NCBI RefSeq assembly: GCF_004216475.1
Contig: NZ_CP022306.1
Coordinates: 1 to 45,797 of the forward strand
From: Thalassococcus sp. S3
GTDB lineage: Bacteria > Pseudomonadota > Alphaproteobacteria > Rhodobacterales > Rhodobacteraceae
Direction: 5' to 3'
DNA: 45,797 nt
The position numbers and the translations under genes are program-made. Under the pieces are notes generated by a model. That model saw only the letters and a program-made list of their open reading frames with translations, did not search any database and was not told the DNA's origin. Of this stretch, positions 1 through 7,165 are shown one piece after another. Numbering within the stretch: the stretch's first letter is position 1; each line of letters starts with the position of its first letter.

Positions 1-9
1 TGTGGATAA
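1..9 (-). promoter_or_regulatory. DnaA box
   Basis: TGTGGATAA is the exact reverse complement of the consensus DnaA box TTATCCACA. It sits 9 bases before the first iteron, the usual layout in iteron plasmids that recruit host DnaA. Confidence 0.7.
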
Positions 10-17
10 AACACCCT

Positions 18-94
18 CCCAGAATGTAAGGCTTCGGGTCCCGAAACGTAAGGGACAGCACCCAAGGCGTAAGTGCACGCACCCGAAATGTAAG
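18..94 (+). repeat. Iteron array, four direct repeats
   Basis: Four direct repeats of form CCC-N5-GTAAG occur at 18-30, 40-52, 61-73 and 82-94. Spacing is 22, 21 and 21 bases, about two helical turns, so the initiator would bind one DNA face. A fifth copy lies at 45711-45723 before the window end, and another GTAAG (45677-45681) stands exactly 42 bases before that copy's core. These are the expected binding sites of the Rep_3 initiator encoded at 44629-45633. Binding is inferred. Confidence 0.8.
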
Positions 95-107
95 AGCCAG
101 AGAGGTA

Positions 108-190
108 ACCTTTTAAATTGAAGTGCTTTTTTGTAGCTGAACAAAGAACATTCTAGAATCTTGAACCAAGGTGTTTTTCAAATTTGGTGA
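108..190. other. AT-rich stretch, candidate DNA unwinding element
   Basis: The bases after the iterons are strongly AT-rich (runs such as TTTTAAATTG and CTTTTTTG) against the GC-rich remainder. In iteron plasmids such a block beside the iterons is where strands open. No 13-mer repeat family is evident, so the call rests on composition and position. Confidence 0.45.
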
Positions 191-400
191 TTGGTTTGGA
201 TCACAAGAAGCGGATGTCTGACTCAAGAAAGCACAAGATACGGGCAAATTCCGGTGCATGCCTTAAGAAGGTCCTTACTTCGATCAATACGACACTTTAG
301 GTCAATGTGCGCTTTTTCGGCCAATCACTGTAAAAAACCACACTTGAGCTTGTAACCGAAACCCCGCATGATTCTCTCACAGTAGAACACTGAGGATATC

Positions 401-1603
401 ATGACCGAGCCGCTTTTGCCCCCCGTTAGCCTTGACGAGCTTGACCAGCTCGCGGCGCGGGCTTCCACGGTGATGAGCCGGCTGCGAGAGCGTGTCTATG
501 CCCCGCAATCGCAAAAGACCCTCGATCTTCGGTTCAACGTTCGGACGGCGGCCGACATGGTGGGACGGTCGGAAAAACTGATCCGTGATGCCGAAGCGGA
601 CGGTCGTCTGCCACCATCCGCCAAGGATGAGGAGACGGGGCGCCGGATCGGATACACCCTGGCGGAGGTCAACCGAATGCGCGCCGTGTTCGGCACCGAA
701 CCGCATCGAAGCACGGATGATCCCGCGATGGTTCTGGCCGTTCAGAACTTCAAGGGCGGGGTCGGTAAATCGACGCTGGTCGTTCATCTTGCGCAATTCC
801 TGGCCCTGCGAGGCTACCGGGTTTGTGTCATCGACTGCGACAGCCAAGCGTCGACCTCTTCGATTTTTGGTCTGAACCCGGATGTCGATGTGAACGAGGA
901 TGAAGACACGCTTTATCCCTTTTTCCGACATGGTGGGCCGACCAGCCTTCATTACGCGTTGCGGGCGACCTATTGGCCCGGCATTGCCCTGATCCCCGCC
1001 AATCTGGGGCTCTACGATGCCGAATACGAATTCGCAGCCCGAATGGTGCGAGAGCAGGCCTTTGTTCTGGACCGGCTGCGCGACGGCATCGACACGATCA
1101 AGGACCAGTTCGATGTCATCCTTCTGGACCCTCCGCCCGCGCTTGGCATGATCAGCCTGTCGGTGTTGCGCGCAGCCAATGCCCTGCTGATCCCGGCGCC
1201 GCCCAACAACATCGACTTCGGCTCGACCGCGCATTTTCTCAAGATGATGGAGGCGACGCTGTCGGAGATTGCGCAAAGCGGGGGTGCGCGCTCTTATGCC
1301 TTTGTTAAGATCATCGCCACAAAGATGAACGACCAGAAATCGGCGCATGTGGCGATCAAGCGGATGATGGATGCGGTCTTTCCGCTCGATATGATGAAAT
1401 CCGTTCTCAAGGACAGCGCCGAGATCGACAATTCCACCGCGAACCTGGCCACGGTTTACGAGTTGACCGGGCCGCAGGTGCGCACCGAAACCCACAAACG
1501 CTGCCGCGTCTATCTGGATGCCGTGGGCCGCGAGGTCGATACGCTGATCCGCATGACCTGGCCCAGTCACCATGCCGCGCTGCGCAAGGAGGGCGTGATA
1601 TGA
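401..1603 (+). CDS. parA: Plasmid partitioning ATPase ParA
   Basis: This 400-residue ParA/MinD-type P-loop ATPase uses ATP-dependent, nonspecific DNA binding to move ParB-parS complexes and segregate the plasmid. The deviant Walker A motif KGGVGKST is at residues 118-125 and DCDSQAS near 145-151. About 110 residues precede the P-loop and include a helix-turn-helix/MerR-like segment (about 45-95), as in type Ia ParA proteins that repress their own promoter. Length fits type Ia plasmid ParA. Its stop overlaps the parB start (ATGA, 1600-1603), indicating translational coupling. The upstream origin region is the probable site of autoregulation. Confidence 0.95.
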   Translation: MTEPLLPPVSLDELDQLAARASTVMSRLRERVYAPQSQKTLDLRFNVRTAADMVGRSEKLIRDAEADGRLPPSAKDEETGRRIGYTLAEVNRMRAVFGTEPHRSTDDPAMVLAVQNFKGGVGKSTLVVHLAQFLALRGYRVCVIDCDSQASTSSIFGLNPDVDVNEDEDTLYPFFRHGGPTSLHYALRATYWPGIALIPANLGLYDAEYEFAARMVREQAFVLDRLRDGIDTIKDQFDVILLDPPPALGMISLSVLRAANALLIPAPPNNIDFGSTAHFLKMMEATLSEIAQSGGARSYAFVKIIATKMNDQKSAHVAIKRMMDAVFPLDMMKSVLKDSAEIDNSTANLATVYELTGPQVRTETHKRCRVYLDAVGREVDTLIRMTWPSHHAALRKEGVI

Positions 1604-2559
1604 GCAAGAAACACGATGCCATTTTTGACGATGTTCTGAAGGGGCTTGATGCCAAGCCCGAAGCGGAGCAGGGCAGGGCAGGGGCACGGTTCCTCGCGCG
1701 GCAGTCCCGCGTGGCGGACAGGCTGTCGTCGGACACTCAGGAGAAAACGCTGCGCTGGGTGGATCCGGCGGATTGCCGGATGTGGGCGCGCCATAATCGC
1801 GCCTATGACCTTTTGAACGAGGACAATTGCCGCGATCTGATCGACGGCATCCGGGCACAGGGCCAGCAGGAATTCCCGGCCATCGTAAGGCGCCTCGACG
1901 GGGATGTGCCATACGAGGTGATCTGCGGCGCGCGGCGTCATTTCGCGATTTCGTGGCTGCGCGCGAACAATTATCCGCAGTTCAAATATCTGGTGGACGT
2001 GCGCGACCTGACCGACGAAGAGGCGTTTCGCCTTGCGGATATCGAAAACCGGGACCGGGCCGATATCAGCGATTACGAACGCGCGCGTGACTACGCCGAA
2101 GCGTGCAAGCTGTATTATGGCGGAAAGCAAAAGGCGATGGCCGCGCGGCTGGAAGTGTCCGAAGCGTGGCTGTCGCGGTATCTGCAACTTGCGCGCCTTC
2201 CTCAGCAGATCGTTGTGGCCTTCGGGGATATTCGGGAATTGCGGGAACTGCACGCACGGGCGCTGAAGCCGTGGTTGTCGGACCCTGACCTGAAAGCCCG
2301 GGTGCTGGAAGAGGCGGCAAAGATCACTGCCGAAGGGGCCCGGCAACCCGGCGCGCAGATCATGGCGCGGTTGAAAGCCGCGGTCACGCCCAAGCAGGAG
2401 CCGGCGGAGGTCAAGACGTATCGCAGGTCCCGACACGAGGCCGGTGTGAGGGTTCAGCAAAAGGGGGGAAAGGTGCGGATGGAATTTGCGGAAGGGGCGT
2501 CCAAGGCGGCTCTGACACACGCTTTTGAGGCTTATCTGAAGGATCGTTTCGGTGGCTGA
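1600..2559 (+). CDS. parB: Partitioning protein ParB (Spo0J family)
   Basis: This 319-residue centromere-binding protein loads at parS and activates ParA. The ParB/Sulfiredoxin (CTPase) domain spans about residues 50-150, with the arginine motif in the form GARRHFA near 110-116, where chromosomal ParB has GERR. A helix-turn-helix follows at about 167-190 (KQKAMAARLEVSEAWLSRYL). The last 60 residues are a basic linker and a likely dimerisation tail. The ATG overlaps the parA stop. A perfect 20-bp palindrome begins six bases after its stop and recurs downstream of rep; both are probable parS sites. Confidence 0.93.
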   Translation: MSKKHDAIFDDVLKGLDAKPEAEQGRAGARFLARQSRVADRLSSDTQEKTLRWVDPADCRMWARHNRAYDLLNEDNCRDLIDGIRAQGQQEFPAIVRRLDGDVPYEVICGARRHFAISWLRANNYPQFKYLVDVRDLTDEEAFRLADIENRDRADISDYERARDYAEACKLYYGGKQKAMAARLEVSEAWLSRYLQLARLPQQIVVAFGDIRELRELHARALKPWLSDPDLKARVLEEAAKITAEGARQPGAQIMARLKAAVTPKQEPAEVKTYRRSRHEAGVRVQQKGGKVRMEFAEGASKAALTHAFEAYLKDRFGG

Positions 2560-2565
2560 ACTGAG

Positions 2566-2585
2566 AAATTGCCAATTGGCAATTT
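2566..2585. promoter_or_regulatory. Candidate parS centromere, copy 1
   Basis: AAATTGCCAATTGGCAATTT is a perfect 20-bp palindrome just after the parB stop. The same sequence, with identical flanking G and TTTC, recurs at 44599-44618 after the rep gene. The pair brackets the rep-ori-parAB backbone. That placement fits ParB-binding centromeres better than an operator, because the second copy lies between two convergent stop codons. ParB binding is inferred. Confidence 0.65.
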
Positions 2586-2604
2586 TCGGCAACAGGAACC
2601 TGCG

Positions 2605-3612
2605 ATGATCCGGATCGGTGTTGTTGGGGCTGGCCTGATCGGGGCACAGCATATCCGGGCCATCTCGTCGATATCGGGAATTGAACTGGGCGGCGTGGTG
2701 GATCCGATGCGAAACGCGGATCCGGATCTGCCGTGGGTCGCGGATATCGAGACGCTCATGGGTCAAGTGGATGGCGTGATCCTTGCCGTGCCGAACGATC
2801 TGCACGCGCCCCTGACCCTGAAATGCATCGATGCCGGTCTGCCGGTTCTTGTGGAAAAGCCGTTGGCCGGCACCGTGGAGGACGGCGACCGGATGGTGAA
2901 GGCGGCCGAGGCGCTGGGGATCCCGCTTCTCGTGGGTCATCACCGCCGCCACGCGCCGCGCATTGCAAAGGCCAAGGCGCTTTTGACGGCGGAGGCCCTT
3001 GGCAGGCTCACAACCATACATGGTCAATGCTGGCTTCCAAAGCCTGCATCCTACTTCAAGGCAAAATGGCGGAGCGGGCAGGGGGCGGGGCCGCTCTTTA
3101 TCAATCTGATCCACGATGTCGATCTGCTGATGCATCTCTGCGGACCGATTGTCCGTGTCCAGGCGATGGAGAGCAATGCCGTCCGAGGCGCGGAGGTGGA
3201 AGAGACGGTCGTCGTCTCCCTGCGCTTCACCTCGGGTGCGTTGGGCAGCCTCAACCTGTCGGATGCTGCATTGGGGCCCTGGTCGTGGGAGCTGACGGCG
3301 GGCGAGAACCCGGCCTATCCGATGACCGGTCAAAGCTGTTATTGGATCGGGGGGACACATGGTGCGCTGTCGCTGCCGGACCTTACGCAGTGGCGGCAGG
3401 AGGGTGGCCCGGACTGGTGGGCCCCGATGAGTGCCACGCGCGTGCCGGTGGACACGATGGATCCCCTGGTCGCCCAGATCGCGCATTTTGCCGAGGTCAT
3501 CCAGGGCAATGCCCAGCCTTTGGTGACCGGCGCGGATGGGCTGCGCGCGGTGAAGGTGATCCATGCGATCAAGCAGGCCGCCCGATCCGGCAGGGCCGTT
3601 GATCTGCAGTGA
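2605..3612 (+). CDS. Gfo/Idh/MocA-family NAD(P)-dependent oxidoreductase
   Basis: This 335-residue dehydrogenase has an N-terminal Rossmann fold (GVVGAGLIG, residues 5-13), the family EKP motif at 84-86 with catalytic lysine K85, and the C-terminal HxxD motif at 170-173. The family oxidises or reduces hydroxyl/keto groups of sugars, inositols and sugar acids; the substrate here is unknown. The ATG at 2605 is chosen because AGGAA lies before it and the Rossmann strand starts at residue 2. A TTG start at 2569 would run through the parS palindrome. The next gene is a sugar-acid enolase-superfamily enzyme 81 bases downstream, so both probably act on one sugar-acid route. Confidence 0.85.
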   Translation: MIRIGVVGAGLIGAQHIRAISSISGIELGGVVDPMRNADPDLPWVADIETLMGQVDGVILAVPNDLHAPLTLKCIDAGLPVLVEKPLAGTVEDGDRMVKAAEALGIPLLVGHHRRHAPRIAKAKALLTAEALGRLTTIHGQCWLPKPASYFKAKWRSGQGAGPLFINLIHDVDLLMHLCGPIVRVQAMESNAVRGAEVEETVVVSLRFTSGALGSLNLSDAALGPWSWELTAGENPAYPMTGQSCYWIGGTHGALSLPDLTQWRQEGGPDWWAPMSATRVPVDTMDPLVAQIAHFAEVIQGNAQPLVTGADGLRAVKVIHAIKQAARSGRAVDLQ

Positions 3613-3693
3613 GACATCCTTGACGAAAGGCCGGCGGCATGTGCTGTTTGAAGATCACGTCCGGCGAGGCCGGATCAGAACATCGGAGGGGGG

Positions 3694-4785
3694 ATGGCAC
3701 AGATAGTCGCTGTGGATGTGCACCGGTTCGCGGTGCCTTTGGCCGAAGTGCTGGTCGACGCAAAACACGGAGATCACACGCATTTCGAATTGATCATCGC
3801 GACGGTCCGGGACGCGGATGGGACCGTGGGCACCGGTTACACCTATACCGGCGGAAAGGGCGGTCATGCGATTGCGGCCATGATCGAACACGATCTGGCC
3901 CCTTTTCTGATGGGACAGGACGCCGACGCGGTCGAGGCGCTTTACGACGGGATGCAGTGGCATGTGCATTATGTCGCGCGCGGCGGGATCGCGTCGTTTG
4001 CCATTTCCGCCATCGACATCGCGCTTTGGGATATCCGGGGGCGCAGGACGGGTCAGCCGCTTTGGAAAATGGCGGGCGGGGCTGCTGATCGGTGTAAGGC
4101 CTATGCGGGCGGCATTGACCTTGCCTTTCCACTGCCAAAGCTGCTTGACAGTATCCGGGGCTATCTGGCACGCGGCTTCAACGGTGTGAAAATCAAGATC
4201 GGCCAACCGACACTTTTGGAAGATGTCACGCGGGTCAAAGCGGTGCGCGAGCTGATTGGACCGGACGTGGCCTTTATGGTCGATGCGAATTATTCGATGA
4301 GCGTGGAGGAGGCGATCACCGCCGCTGAAGCGTTCGCGCCCCACGACATCCTTTGGTTCGAAGAGCCGACCATTCCCGATGATTATCTCGGATACGGTCG
4401 GATCGCCGATGCAACGTCGATCCCCCTTGCGATGGGAGAGAACCTGCACACCCGGCACGAGTTCGAATACGCGTTCGCAGATGCGAAACTGGGATTCATC
4501 CAGCCGGACGCCTCTAATTGCGGGGGGATCACTGGCTGGTTGCAGGTGGCAGAGCTGTCGCGCGTCCATGACATTCCGGTTTGCAGTCACGGCATGCAGG
4601 AGCTGCATGTCAGCCTTGTTTCGGCTCAACCGAATGCCGGTTGGCTTGAAGTGCATTCGTTCCCCATCGACGCCTACACACGGCGCCCGCTGGTTGTGGA
4701 GGATCATTTGGCGGTTGCCCCGGACGATCCGGGAACCGGGGTTGAGTTCGATTGGGACAAGTTGCGGTCGGTTCATATGGGGTGA
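3694..4785 (+). CDS. Enolase-superfamily sugar-acid enzyme, resembles 3,6-anhydro-L-galactonate cycloisomerase
   Basis: This 363-residue protein belongs to the mandelate racemase/muconate lactonizing group. Visible active-site residues are the KxK pair K166/K168, metal ligands D197, E223 and E249, and the D272/H299 dyad. The N-terminal cap ([12 protein letters not shown], then [12 protein letters not shown]) looks from memory very like the 3,6-anhydro-L-galactonate cycloisomerase of agar-degrading Vibrio. That enzyme opens the anhydro ring to give 2-keto-3-deoxy-L-galactonate. The superfamily call is firm. The subfamily call is a recollection without alignment; another acid-sugar dehydratase or cycloisomerase remains possible. 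A strong GGAGGGGG ribosome site precedes the ATG. No agarase or anhydrogalactose dehydrogenase is present here. Confidence 0.6.
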   Translation: MAQIVAVDVHRFAVPLAEVLVDAKHGDHTHFELIIATVRDADGTVGTGYTYTGGKGGHAIAAMIEHDLAPFLMGQDADAVEALYDGMQWHVHYVARGGIASFAISAIDIALWDIRGRRTGQPLWKMAGGAADRCKAYAGGIDLAFPLPKLLDSIRGYLARGFNGVKIKIGQPTLLEDVTRVKAVRELIGPDVAFMVDANYSMSVEEAITAAEAFAPHDILWFEEPTIPDDYLGYGRIADATSIPLAMGENLHTRHEFEYAFADAKLGFIQPDASNCGGITGWLQVAELSRVHDIPVCSHGMQELHVSLVSAQPNAGWLEVHSFPIDAYTRRPLVVEDHLAVAPDDPGTGVEFDWDKLRSVHMG

Positions 4786-4856
4786 GAAACGCCGCCGGAT
4801 TTTCCTTGCTGAGGGAACCTGTTAGAGGCAGCGCTGACAATGAAGGAGGTCATTTG

Positions 4857-5321
4857 ATGACGCAGGACATCTATCAGAACCTGACCCAGCTTGGCGCCCC
4901 GACGGACTTGCCGAAATCCCCGGAAGAGGCGGTGTTGGAAAGGGTACCGAACCCGCAAGCCGGAACCGGCTATGCCGTGCGGTTCGTGGCGCCGGAATTT
5001 ACGTCGCTGTGCCCGCTGACGGGTCAACCGGATTTCGCGCATCTGGTGCTGGACTACGTGCCGGGCGATTGGCTGGTCGAAAGCAAGTCGCTGAAGCTGT
5101 TCCTGGGATCGTTCCGCAATCACGGCGCGTTCCACGAAGATTGCACGGTCTCCATCGGGCTGAGGTTGGTCGAGACATTGAGCCCGACATGGCTGCGCAT
5201 CGGTGGGTACTGGTATCCCCGCGGCGGCATCCCGATCGACGTGTTTTATCAGACGGGAGAGCCTCCAAGGGGTATCTGGATCCCGGATCAGGGCGTGCAG
5301 GGCTATCGCGGACGCGGCTGA
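4857..5321 (+). CDS. queF: NADPH-dependent 7-cyano-7-deazaguanine reductase QueF
   Basis: This 154-residue protein matches the short unimodular (YkvM-type) QueF, which reduces preQ0 to preQ1 in queuosine tRNA-modification synthesis. The catalytic cysteine is C52 in [10 protein letters not shown], with the proton-donor aspartate D59. The NADPH/substrate motif [16 protein letters not shown] follows at about 75-90. The ATG at 4857 is preceded by an AAGGAGG ribosome site. No other queuosine gene is in the window, so this would be an extra or relocated copy among catabolic genes. Confidence 0.93.
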   Translation: MTQDIYQNLTQLGAPTDLPKSPEEAVLERVPNPQAGTGYAVRFVAPEFTSLCPLTGQPDFAHLVLDYVPGDWLVESKSLKLFLGSFRNHGAFHEDCTVSIGLRLVETLSPTWLRIGGYWYPRGGIPIDVFYQTGEPPRGIWIPDQGVQGYRGRG

Positions 5322-5328
5322 CCTTGTC

Positions 5329-5357
5329 TTGAGATCGTAATGCTGATTTGCTATATG
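5329..5357 (+). promoter_or_regulatory. Promoter of the vapBC-type operon
   Basis: A -35 hexamer TTGAGA (5329-5334) and a -10 hexamer TATATG (5352-5357) are separated by exactly 17 bases, directly upstream of the antitoxin gene. Transcription would start inside the inverted repeat that follows, fitting autorepression by the antitoxin complex. Confidence 0.55.
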
Positions 5358-5358
5358 T

Positions 5359-5381
5359 AAGGAGAAACGTGTTTTCTCCTT
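5359..5381. promoter_or_regulatory. Inverted repeat, probable antitoxin operator
   Basis: Arms AAGGAGAAA (5359-5367) and TTTCTCCTT (5373-5381) form a perfect 9-bp inverted repeat around a 5-base centre. It lies just after the -10 and 10 bases before the antitoxin ATG. Toxin-antitoxin operons of this type are usually autoregulated through such repeats. In RNA it would also form a hairpin covering the leader. Confidence 0.5.
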
Positions 5382-5391
5382 GAGGTGTGCC

Positions 5392-5628
5392 ATGCACGAA
5401 TCCACGCTGACGTCCAAAGGACAAACGACGCTGCCGAAACATGTGCGGCAGGCGCTGAACCTCAAGCCGGGGGACAAGCTGCGGTATCTGGTGCTTGATG
5501 ACGGTGAGGTGCGGTTGCTGCGGATGCGCCCGGTGACAGAGCTGGCGGGACGGTTGAGATCGACGCGCGCGCCGGTCACCCTGGAAGAGATGGAGGAGGC
5601 CATTGCCGAAGGCGCAGCCAGGCGGTGA
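5392..5628 (+). CDS. AbrB/MazE/SpoVT-type antitoxin (VapB-like)
   Basis: This 78-residue protein has the swapped-hairpin AbrB fold in its first 45 residues (STLTSKGQTTLPKHVRQAL, then KPGDKLRYLVLDDGEVRL), which binds operator DNA. The rest would wrap the toxin. The ATG at 5392 is preferred over upstream TTG because the domain begins right after it. The stop overlaps the toxin start (GTGA). It should neutralise the PIN-domain toxin downstream and stabilise the plasmid by post-segregational killing. Confidence 0.85.
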   Translation: MHESTLTSKGQTTLPKHVRQALNLKPGDKLRYLVLDDGEVRLLRMRPVTELAGRLRSTRAPVTLEEMEEAIAEGAARR

Positions 5629-6020
5629 TCGGCCTCGACACGAATGTTCTGGTGCGCTTCCTGACGCAGGATGACCCGCAGCAGGGCAAGGCGGCGATGA
5701 CGCTGATGGCCAGCCTGACGGAGGATCGCCCCGGCTTTGTCCCCCGCGAGGTGCTGGTCGAGACGGTATGGGTGCTGGAGAGTGCCTATAAATTCAGCCG
5801 GGCCGAGATCGCGGGGGCGCTGGACGGTCTTCTGGAAGCGCGCGAGCTGGTCATCGAAGCCGCAGAGCAGGTCGGTTTGGCGCTGAGCCGTTACGCCAAG
5901 GGCGGGGCGGGATTTTCGGATCACATGATCCTTGCGATGGCGGCACAGGCCGGATGCGGGACGGTTTACACCTTTGACCGCAAGGCGGCACAGGAACCGG
6001 GCGCGACGCTTCTGACCTGA
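5625..6020 (+). CDS. PIN-domain ribonuclease toxin (VapC-like)
   Basis: This 131-residue PIN-domain protein retains the acidic metal-binding set: D5 (MIGLDTNVL), E46, D99 (GFSDH) and D118 (TFDRK). VapC toxins are Mg2+-dependent RNases that cleave tRNA or rRNA; the target here is unknown. The GTG start overlaps the antitoxin stop by four bases, so translation is coupled. Its stop is 3 bases from the stop of the convergent LacI-family gene. Confidence 0.87.
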   Translation: MIGLDTNVLVRFLTQDDPQQGKAAMTLMASLTEDRPGFVPREVLVETVWVLESAYKFSRAEIAGALDGLLEARELVIEAAEQVGLALSRYAKGGAGFSDHMILAMAAQAGCGTVYTFDRKAAQEPGATLLT

Positions 6021-6023
6021 AGG

Positions 6024-7025
6024 TCAGGCGGATGCGCCTGAAATCAGTTTGAACCCGATATCGACGGATCTTGCGGTTTGCTCCCCTGCGAGCCGTTTCA
6101 GGATCTGGTCCGCTGCCATGGCACCAATCTCGCCACGTCGGGATTCAACCGTGGTCAGGGGGATCGGGGCGGCCTGGCCCAGATCCAGCCCGTTGAACCC
6201 GGCCAATGCCAGGGTGTCGGGCATCGACAGCCCGCGGGCCAGAGCTTCGAACTGACCGCCCATCGCCATGTCATCGTTGGAGTAATAGATCAGTCGCGGC
6301 GCGCCGGCATCCAGCATTCGCGCGGTCAGCTTGCGACCCAGCGCAACGGAGGTGGGGGCAGCTTCCTCAAGCGAGGTTTCGAAATCCAGGCCGGCCTCCC
6401 GAAGGGCGGCGCGGAAGCCATCGCGGCGCGCCACGGCGCGGCGGTCGCGGGTCAGGTCGTGGCCGATATAGCCGAAACTGTCATAACCACGCCCAAGCAG
6501 GTAATAGGCCATCGATTTGCCCGCCTGCACCTGAGACAGACCCACGGCCATGTCGACGGGATCGGCGTCGATCTCCATAATCTCCACAACGGGGCAGGGG
6601 GCGCGGGTCAGAAGCGTGCGCGCCTTGGGCGACAGGTCTGTGGTGGCGATCACAAGGCCCGCGGGCTGCCATTCCAGAAGTCCCGCGATCAGCCGCGCCT
6701 CTCGCGCGGTGTCGTAATTCGACACGCCCAGGATCGGGTGATAGCCGGCGGTCTCCAGACGCTCTTCCAGCCCGTAAAGGACGTCGGGAAAGACGATGTT
6801 GGAGAGCGATGGCAGGATCACCGCGATCTGGTTCGAGGTGCGCCCGCCAAAGGACCCGGCGAGGCGGTTGCGGACATAGCCGGTCTGCTCCAACGCCTCT
6901 TCGACCCGCCGGACGGTATCTGGCGAGACGTTGGCCGCGCCGCGCACCACGCGGGACACGGTGATCTCACTCACTTGGGCGAGTTTGGCCACTTCGGCCA
7001 GCCGAACCTTCGATGAGGCACTCAT
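6024..7025 (-). CDS. LacI-family transcriptional regulator of the tetronate operon
   Basis: This 333-residue repressor has an N-terminal helix-turn-helix and hinge (about residues 7-55; VRLAEVAKLAQVSEITVSRV) and a periplasmic-binding-like effector domain with the typical SNDDMAMGG near 250-258. It resembles the gluconate-repressor (GntR/IdnR) branch of LacI proteins. It is transcribed divergently from denD-TRAP-otnKCI. The intergenic region holds one perfect palindrome, TGACAGCGCTGTCA (7116-7129), overlapping the outward -35. It is therefore expected to repress that operon until a tetronate or derived metabolite binds. Effector identity is inferred from context only. Confidence 0.9.
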   Translation of the reverse strand: MSASSKVRLAEVAKLAQVSEITVSRVVRGAANVSPDTVRRVEEALEQTGYVRNRLAGSFGGRTSNQIAVILPSLSNIVFPDVLYGLEERLETAGYHPILGVSNYDTAREARLIAGLLEWQPAGLVIATTDLSPKARTLLTRAPCPVVEIMEIDADPVDMAVGLSQVQAGKSMAYYLLGRGYDSFGYIGHDLTRDRRAVARRDGFRAALREAGLDFETSLEEAAPTSVALGRKLTARMLDAGAPRLIYYSNDDMAMGGQFEALARGLSMPDTLALAGFNGLDLGQAAPIPLTTVESRRGEIGAMAADQILKRLAGEQTARSVDIGFKLISGASA

Positions 7026-7114
7026 CGTCTTTTATTCTCTCCGCGCTTTCCTATATCGGCATGATAACGCCGATCAGCGATGCAAAAAAGATCATAAATG
7101 GAGTGTAGTCTTGT

Positions 7115-7143
7115 TTGACAGCGCTGTCATTGCATCATAGCAA
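7115..7143 (+). promoter_or_regulatory. denD operon promoter with LacI-type operator
   Basis: The perfect palindrome TGACAGCGCTGTCA (7116-7129) has a CG/GC-centred dyad typical of LacI-family operators. It overlaps a consensus -35 hexamer TTGACA (7115-7120). A weak -10 (TAGCAA, 7138-7143) follows at 17 bases. Repressor bound here would block RNA polymerase directly. Confidence 0.6.
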
Positions 7144-7165
7144 AGTTCGGCGAGGGAGGGTTGAT

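Larger units (their letters stand above)
1..400. other. Replication origin region, left part (parA side)
   Basis: This 400-base stretch has no gene. It holds a consensus DnaA box at the first bases, four spaced iterons (18-94), and then an AT-rich stretch (about 108-190) that could be the unwinding element. The last 200 bases lead into parA and include a possible -35 (TTGAGC, 344-349), but no convincing -10. A short palindrome, ATTCTAGAAT, lies at 150-159. Origin function is inferred from iterons, DnaA box and AT-richness between a Rep_3 initiator gene and parA. The other half of the origin is at 45634-45797 if the molecule is circular. Confidence 0.75.

Noticed and set aside
2566..2585. The 20-bp palindrome as a UxuR/ExuR-like operator
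   Set aside because: It has similar AATTGG-type symmetry, but the second copy lies between the convergent stops of uxuA and rep, where no promoter is expected. Both copies mark the edges of the partition/replication backbone.
1567..3564. Long open frame of 665 codons on the minus strand
   Set aside because: It is antisense to parB and the first Gfo/Idh/MocA gene, both clear families. Its translation is rich in H, R and Q with no domain, typical of high-GC antisense frames.
4829..4840. CAGCGCTGACAA upstream of queF as a second LacI operator
   Set aside because: Only half of the TGACAGCGCTGTCA palindrome is matched, no promoter is aligned with it, and queF has no link to tetronate use.
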